A stretch of 64,000 bases of DNA, taken from positions 186,001 through 250,000 of the forward strand of contig NZ_JAPJZH010000008.1 of the NCBI RefSeq assembly GCF_027889715.1. Reading direction: 5' to 3'. The notes below the pieces were generated by a model. The model saw nothing but the letters and a program-made list of their open reading frames with translations. It did no database searches and was not told the origin of the DNA. The DNA comes from Allohoeflea poritis (lineage in GTDB: Bacteria > Pseudomonadota > Alphaproteobacteria > Rhizobiales > Rhizobiaceae). Positions 59,462-64,000 of this stretch are shown here, piece by piece. The translations under genes were made by a program, and so were the position numbers. Positions within the stretch are counted from its first letter, which is position 1; each line of letters starts with the position of its first letter.

Positions 59462-60982
59462 ATGGGACACAGTTCGCCGAAACGCGCGGGACGGCGCGAG
59501 CGGATAAGCCGACGGGCTGCCGGTCCCGAAACCAATCCCTGTCCGCCGGGTCAGACGGGCGGTCAGTACCGGCCGTTGAATGAACAGGACCTCCAGAAGA
59601 TCTACGACACCGCGTTGCGCCTGCTCGCCACCCTTGGCATGGGCGAGGTGCCGCAACGGCTTGCCGAGCGCTTCGAGGCATGCGGAGCGCAGCGCGATGA
59701 ACGCGGCCGGTTTCTGTTTTCCCGCGATCTTGTAGAGGAAGCGATCGGCAAGTCGGCCAAGACATTCGTTCTTCACGGCCGTGATGAAGCACGCTCGATC
59801 GAAGTGGGCGGCAGCCGCGTCTATTTCGGAACCGGCGGCGCCGCCGTGCAGACCCTTGATATCGAAACGGGGCTCTACCGCCCGTCCACACTGCGCGACC
59901 TGCATGATTTCACCCGGCTTCAGGACACGCTGGCCAATATCAGCTGGTTCACGCGCTGCTGCGTCGCCACCGATGTCGAGGATGTCTTCGATCTGGACCT
60001 GAACACCGCCTATGCGCTGGTCAAGAACACCACCAAGCCGACGGCAACCTCCTTCACGCTGGCACAGAATGTCGCCCCCATCGTGCAGATGTTCGATATC
60101 GCCGCGGGCGGCGAAGGCGCCTTTTCCCGCCGGCCTTTCGTCAAGGCGCATATCAGCCCGGTCATCTCGCCCATGCGCTACGGCGAGGACGCCGTGGATG
60201 TCACATTCGAATGCATCCGCCACAACATCCCGATTTCCTGCATCACCGCCGCCCAGGCGGGCGCCACGGCACCGGCCACACTGGCCGGATTTCTCGCCCA
60301 GTCCCTCGCCGAGACCCTCGGCAGCCTGCTGATGGTGCACGCCATCCGTCCCGGCCATCCCATGGTGTTTTCCAACTGGCCGTTCGTTGTCGACCTGCGC
60401 ACCGGTGCCTTTTCGGGCGCCGGCGGCGAGATCGCCGTGCTGAACGCGGCATCGGCGCAATTGTCCAACTGGCTCGGACTTCCCTCCGGCGTTGCCGCAT
60501 CCATGAGCGACGCCAAGGCCATCGATGCGCAATATGGAACGGAAAAGGCGCTAACATCCCTGGCGGCGGCACTGGCGGGCGGCAATCTCATCTATGAGAG
60601 TTCCGGAATGACGGCCTCGCTGCTCGGCGCCAGTTTCGAAGCTTTCGTCCTCGACGATGAAATGCACTCCAACACCTACCGGATATTGCGCGGCGTCGAG
60701 GTCAACGAGCAAAATCTCGGATTCGATGCAATATGCGGCGCGGTACTGGGCGACGGCCATTTTCTCGGCGGCTCGCACACGCTTGCGGCCATGGAACGCG
60801 ACTATTTCTATCCGGCCCTGGCGGACAGGGACACGCCGCGAACATGGGAGGAAAAGGGCGCGCAGCAGGCCTGGTCAAGAGCGCGCGAAAAAGCGAAGGA
60901 AATTCTGGCTACCCATCACCCGGACTATCTGGGGACTTCCACTGACGCTGCCATCAGGAACATTTTTACACGCCTGCGTTGA
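59462..60982 (+). CDS. Trimethylamine methyltransferase-family protein lacking pyrrolysine (MttB/MtgB-like)
   Basis: 506 residues with no in-frame amber codon, so it is a non-pyrrolysine MttB homologue. Such proteins demethylate quaternary amines, for example glycine betaine, by transferring a methyl group to a corrinoid protein. Segments RPLNEQDLQKIYDTALRLLATLG, YFGTGGAAVQTLDIETG, FVKAHISPVISPMRYGEDAVD and GHFLGGSHTLAAMERDYFYP are family features. GGAGAG before ATG 59462 fixes the start; ATG 59441 and 59447 overlap it. No corrinoid protein or MtrH-type methyltransferase is in the window. It overlaps the LysR gene end by 17 bases. Confidence 0.9.
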   Translation: MGHSSPKRAGRRERISRRAAGPETNPCPPGQTGGQYRPLNEQDLQKIYDTALRLLATLGMGEVPQRLAERFEACGAQRDERGRFLFSRDLVEEAIGKSAKTFVLHGRDEARSIEVGGSRVYFGTGGAAVQTLDIETGLYRPSTLRDLHDFTRLQDTLANISWFTRCCVATDVEDVFDLDLNTAYALVKNTTKPTATSFTLAQNVAPIVQMFDIAAGGEGAFSRRPFVKAHISPVISPMRYGEDAVDVTFECIRHNIPISCITAAQAGATAPATLAGFLAQSLAETLGSLLMVHAIRPGHPMVFSNWPFVVDLRTGAFSGAGGEIAVLNAASAQLSNWLGLPSGVAASMSDAKAIDAQYGTEKALTSLAAALAGGNLIYESSGMTASLLGASFEAFVLDDEMHSNTYRILRGVEVNEQNLGFDAICGAVLGDGHFLGGSHTLAAMERDYFYPALADRDTPRTWEEKGAQQAWSRAREKAKEILATHHPDYLGTSTDAAIRNIFTRLR

Positions 60983-61955
60983 CGCCGCTGCGTTCCGGCA
61001 GGACATAGAAACCCTCTTCAAGCCACCGGATCTGCTGCACCGCCGGCTCGATGGTCCGCAGATGGATAAGGCGGCGCATGGTGTTGGCGATCATGCGCGC
61101 AACGCCTTGGGCATATTCTTCGGCGGTGAAAATCGAGATGAAACGCGCGAAACTTTTCCCCGGAAAGGGGTGAAGGACGGTCTGCCCGTGGAACCGGCGC
61201 GCCCTAAGATAGCTCAAAGGGGTTGTGATGGCCCAGCCGCTCCCATCGGCCACCATGCCGATGATGGACTGGTTGCTTTCCATTTCAATCCGGTTGGGCA
61301 GTGATATGCGAAGACGCCTGAGCTGCGCTTCGATCTGGCGGCCGATGATCTGCGTCTGGCTGTATCGAATAAGCGGAATAGTGCTTTTGCCGGCCAGGTA
61401 ATCCTCGGGAGACATGCCCTGGGAGATCGGCGTGACGACTACGAACGGATCGCGCACCAGCGGATACTCCACCAGATCCGACACGTCGTCCATCGGCCGC
61501 GTCGCGACCCCGACATCCATCTGACGGTTGCGCAGCAGATGCAGGATTTCATGACTGGGGCGCGCAAAGTGCGTGAACTCGCAATTGCGCATGCCGGCGG
61601 CCAGCGTGCGGGCCAGTTCGGGAGCAATCTCGGCGTCAAAATCGTCGACCATCCCGAGCCGCAGACTGCGTGCCTCGATCATGTTGCCGGACACCGCCTC
61701 GATCTCCGCCTTGCGGATGAGACTGAGCGCCTCCTCGATATAGCGCAGGAACACATTGCCCGCCGGCGTGAGAACCATGGGCCGGCGATTGTGGTCGAGC
61801 AGGCTGACACCCAGCCGCTTTTCCAGACTCTGGATATGATGCGACACCGTGCTGACCGAAAGACCGGTTTCAGATGCCACCTCCTGGACGGAACCGGACC
61901 GTGCCGCCAGTTGAAACACCTCCAGCCATTTCAGACTGAGCCGCGACCGTTGCAT
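60966..61955 (-). CDS. LysR-family transcriptional regulator (GcvA-like)
   Basis: 329 residues. The winged-helix domain is LKWLEVFQLAARSGSVQEVASETGLSVSTVSHHIQSLEKRLGVSLLD (about 8-58), then an effector domain (about 95-300). The AARSGSVQEVA helix resembles GcvA-type regulators. It is convergent with the MttB-family gene and divergent from proX, so it may control betaine use. A palindrome with a CTAAT box lies 99 bases upstream of its start. Confidence 0.88.
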   Translation of the reverse strand: MQRSRLSLKWLEVFQLAARSGSVQEVASETGLSVSTVSHHIQSLEKRLGVSLLDHNRRPMVLTPAGNVFLRYIEEALSLIRKAEIEAVSGNMIEARSLRLGMVDDFDAEIAPELARTLAAGMRNCEFTHFARPSHEILHLLRNRQMDVGVATRPMDDVSDLVEYPLVRDPFVVVTPISQGMSPEDYLAGKSTIPLIRYSQTQIIGRQIEAQLRRLRISLPNRIEMESNQSIIGMVADGSGWAITTPLSYLRARRFHGQTVLHPFPGKSFARFISIFTAEEYAQGVARMIANTMRRLIHLRTIEPAVQQIRWLEEGFYVLPERSGVNAGV

Positions 61956-62473
61956 GCGTGCCTCCGCCTTTTGCCTTCAATTTGCGCAATGGTCCCATTA
62001 TGAGGCACCATCCGGGCCAGAGCGAACCCGGTTTCTACTTCTTCGCAAGTATATTCCTAATTTTTAGGAACTGCAAAAAAACGATCCATCACCGCGCCCT
62101 ATTGTGGAAGTCTAAGTGCAACCCGCGAAGACGGGCAGCCGCCGGTCACAAGGCGGCAGCAAATAAGAGGAACACATTGTTTTGGATCGCGCATCGCTTT
62201 GCCAGCGTCCGGCAACAGGCTACACTCCGGTTAAACCTGCGGATGTGGCGATCAACCGAAGGGAATTGGCAACAAATTACCGTCCAGGCCGTTACTACAG
62301 CACCGGATCAACGCCAACTCATCCATCTGAGCACATCCGTCAGGCCTGTTCGGCCAGCCTTGGTGTGACCAATCGGACGAGACATATTATGCAACCGAGG
62401 GGCTGAAGCGGCGGTCTTGCGAATAATCTGCAGCCGCAGACCAACTGAATCATCATTGAACAGGGAGAACCCA
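61956..62473. other. 518-base intergenic region between LysR and proX
   Basis: No convincing gene. It holds an A/T-rich segment near 62040-62090 with the palindrome listed next, and two adjacent hairpins: CCCG-CGAAGA-CGGG (62122-62135) and GCCGCC-GGTCACAA-GGCGGC (62138-62157). A 63-codon frame from TTG 62177 follows AAGAGG but has no coding character. The region probably holds the promoters of both flanking genes and a proX leader. Confidence 0.5.
62054..62070. promoter_or_regulatory. Perfect 17-base palindrome TTCCTAA-TTT-TTAGGAA
   Basis: The palindrome is perfect, with seven-base arms and a three-base centre, and contains CTAAT, the recognition box described for GcvA. It lies in the divergent region between LysR and proX, 99 bases from the LysR start. 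It is a strong candidate for the LysR operator; the T-N11-A spacing common for LysR proteins is not exactly met (T-N13-A). Confidence 0.5.
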
Positions 62474-63421
62474 ATGAAACACATTTCCTCACTCATCGCC
62501 GCCACCATGTTGTCGGCAACGCCGGCCCTGGCCGCGGACGTCGTTATCGGCGTACCCAACTGGCCGTCCGTTGCAGCGACGGCCAACGTCCTCAAGGTTG
62601 TAATCGAGGACAATCTCGGCCTTGAGGTCGAATTGCAGAACGGTACCAACCCGATCGTGTTCGAGGCCATGGACAAGGGTTCGATGCACGCCCACCCCGA
62701 AGTCTGGATGCCGAACCAGCAGAACCTTCACGATACCTATGTGAAGGACAAGGGCTCGGTCGTCATGAACTCCAACGGCGTCGAGGCATTCCAGGGCATC
62801 TGCGTGCCGAAGGCCACGGCCGAAGAGCACAACATCAAGTCGATCAACGATCTGACCGACCCGGACAAGGCGGCCGTGTTCGACACGAACGGCGATGGCC
62901 GCGGCGAAATCTGGATCGGAGCCCCCGGCTGGGCATCGACCAATGTCGAGAAAATCCGTGCCAAGTCCTATGGCTATGGTGAGTTGATGGAGCTGACGGA
63001 ATCCGATGAAACGCTGGCCTATGCCAATCTCGACAACGCCATCAAGGCGGGCAAGCCATGGGTCGGTTTCTGCTACACGCCCCACTACGTGTTTGTCCTG
63101 CATGATCTGCAGATCCTCGAGGAGCCAGCGCACGATCCGTCCGGCTGGAAGGTCGTACAGCCGACTGACGACCCGGCATGGCTCGACAAGTCGTCGGCTG
63201 CGATGGCCTGGGACACCGCCTATCTGCATCTTCACTATGCAAAGGCAATCGAAGAACAGCATCCCGAGGTCGCAAAGCTCTTTGCCAATATGAAGCTCGA
63301 CACGGACGCTGTCAGCGCGATGACCTACGCATTGGTCGTCGACAAGAAAGACCCGGCTGAATACGCCAAGGAATGGGTCAGCGAAAACGAGGACCAGGTT
63401 CTCGACTGGCTTAGCCAGTAA
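62474..63421 (+). CDS. proX: Glycine betaine/proline betaine ABC importer, periplasmic binding protein
   Basis: 315 residues. The signal peptide (MKHISSLIAATMLSATPALA) precedes an OpuAC domain: VVIGVPNWPSVAATANVLKVVIE, GSMHAHPEVWMPNQ, GAPGWASTNVEK, FCYTPHYVF. The tryptophan and tyrosine residues at these sites form the aromatic box for quaternary ammonium compounds. GGGAG seven bases before ATG 62474 fixes the start. It is the first gene of a ProU-type importer whose ATPase follows. Confidence 0.92.
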   Translation: MKHISSLIAATMLSATPALAADVVIGVPNWPSVAATANVLKVVIEDNLGLEVELQNGTNPIVFEAMDKGSMHAHPEVWMPNQQNLHDTYVKDKGSVVMNSNGVEAFQGICVPKATAEEHNIKSINDLTDPDKAAVFDTNGDGRGEIWIGAPGWASTNVEKIRAKSYGYGELMELTESDETLAYANLDNAIKAGKPWVGFCYTPHYVFVLHDLQILEEPAHDPSGWKVVQPTDDPAWLDKSSAAMAWDTAYLHLHYAKAIEEQHPEVAKLFANMKLDTDAVSAMTYALVVDKKDPAEYAKEWVSENEDQVLDWLSQ

Positions 63422-63496
63422 TCCGACCGAACCGGTGGCCGCGGCGTTTTCAGCGCCGCGGCCATCAACCAGTTGAATGAAGCCTCGGGGGCGCAG

Positions 63497-64000
63497 ATGA
63501 GCGAAACTGTCGTAAAGCTGACGGATGTTTGGAAGGTCTTCGGGGACCGCGCCGACGAAGCGATGGAGGCCATAAAGGCGGAAGGCCTCACGAAACCGGA
63601 AGTGCTGGAGCGTTTCGGTTGTGTTGTCGGGGTCCAGGCCGCCACCTTCGAGGTCGCAAGAGGCGAGATTTTCTGCATTATGGGCCTTTCCGGCTCAGGA
63701 AAGTCCACCCTGGTCCGGCACGTCAACCGACTGATCGAGCCGACATCAGGCACCATCGAGATCCTCGGGCGCGATGTCAGCGCCATGTCCGCCTCGGAAC
63801 TGCGCAATGTCCGCGCCACGCAGATCGGCATGGTGTTTCAGCATATGGCGCTGATGCCGCATCGCTCGGTCCGCGACAATGTCGCCTATCCACTGGAAAT
63901 ACGCGGCGTACCGAAATCGAAACGATGGGCGGTCTCCGATCACGCCCTGGAACTCGTCAATCTGATCGGCTACGAGGACCGGCTGCCAAAGGAACTGTCC
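63497..64000 (+). CDS. proV: Glycine betaine ABC importer ATP-binding protein (3' truncated by the window)
   Basis: The frame is open from ATG 63497 to the end (168 codons). The long N-terminal region before Walker A (GDRADEAMEAIKAEGLTKPEVLERFG) is typical of ProV; Walker A GLSGSGKSTLVRH and the Q-loop FQHMALMPHRSV follow, and the sequence ends just before the signature. The substrate partner is the binding protein 75 bases upstream. The permease proW is expected beyond the edge. Confidence 0.92.
   Translation, partial: MSETVVKLTDVWKVFGDRADEAMEAIKAEGLTKPEVLERFGCVVGVQAATFEVARGEIFCIMGLSGSGKSTLVRHVNRLIEPTSGTIEILGRDVSAMSASELRNVRATQIGMVFQHMALMPHRSVRDNVAYPLEIRGVPKSKRWAVSDHALELVNLIGYEDRLPKELS

Noticed and set aside
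59462-60982. Pyrrolysine codon in the MttB-family gene
   Set aside because: The frame has no in-frame TAG over its whole length, so it is a non-pyrrolysine homologue.
62177-62368. 63-codon frame with AAGAGG upstream in the LysR-proX gap
   Set aside because: No family similarity and no coding bias; the same stretch is open in another frame too.
1-64000. CRISPR arrays, tRNA, rRNA, insertion sequences
   Set aside because: No regularly spaced repeats, no cloverleaf-compatible sequence, and no transposase-like frame were recognised.

Overview
The window is GC-rich, densely coded alphaproteobacterial DNA, most likely from a member of the Hyphomicrobiales (Rhizobiales), perhaps a marine or soil relative of Phyllobacteriaceae. 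This is inferred from gene content: many solute transporters, potFGHI, an imelysin/DUF1513 pair, small secreted SH3 proteins, hydantoinases, a pyrrolysine-free MttB homologue and a dimethylglycine-dehydrogenase-like flavoprotein. I see no rRNA, tRNA, CRISPR array, insertion sequence or phage gene. The first and last genes are cut by the window edges.

Layout. (1) 1-6.9 kb: end of a beta-hydroxyacid dehydrogenase, a metallophosphoesterase, imelysin plus DUF1513 proteins, an amidase, and envelope genes (M15-type lipoprotein, L,D-transpeptidase, OmpA-like lipoprotein). (2) 6.9-14.6 kb: a compact biosynthetic-looking block with a methyltransferase, a single-chain 2-oxoacid dehydrogenase E1, a divergent E2 and an acyl carrier protein in one overlapping operon, then a GNAT protein, a class III aminotransferase and an SDR. 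No E3, ketosynthase or adenylation enzyme is present. (3) 14.9-18.9 kb: potFGHI polyamine importer. (4) 19-24.1 kb: two small exported proteins, a TetR regulator, an 816-base gene-poor gap, and a flavoprotein aromatic hydroxylase with an IclR regulator. (5) 24.1-32.8 kb: an RpiR regulator divergent from an N-formylglutamate-amidohydrolase-like gene, a TRAP transporter, a glutamine-synthetase-like ligase, an aldehyde dehydrogenase and an iron-type alcohol dehydrogenase. This looks like gamma-glutamylated catabolism of an imported amine or amino alcohol. (6) 32.8-35.2 kb: MauG-like dihaem protein, YtkA/FixH-like protein and an exported amidohydrolase with overlapping ends. (7) 35.3-47.7 kb: a cyclic-amide (hydantoin, N-methylhydantoin or creatinine-like) locus with a ribose-type ABC importer, an N-carbamoylsarcosine-amidase-like hydrolase, HyuB, HyuA and a coiled-coil HTH protein, followed by a CoA-transferase / HMG-CoA-lyase / GntR group. 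(8) 47.7-55.5 kb: an SMP-30 lactonase, a two-component system and a second ribose-type importer whose ATPase gene is frameshifted. (9) 55.5-64 kb: a DegT aminotransferase, a FAD/GcvT demethylating oxidoreductase, an MttB-family methyltransferase, a LysR regulator and the start of a glycine-betaine importer, together a methylated-amine (betaine) demethylation region.

The two most unusual things are the E1-E2-ACP-methyltransferase block and a short N-terminal coiled coil shared by the ABC permease and HyuA of the hydantoinase locus, which also contains a separate HTH/coiled-coil protein with a tryptophan-rich tail. The frameshift in a (GC)4 tract of the second importer ATPase is the clearest lesion in the window.
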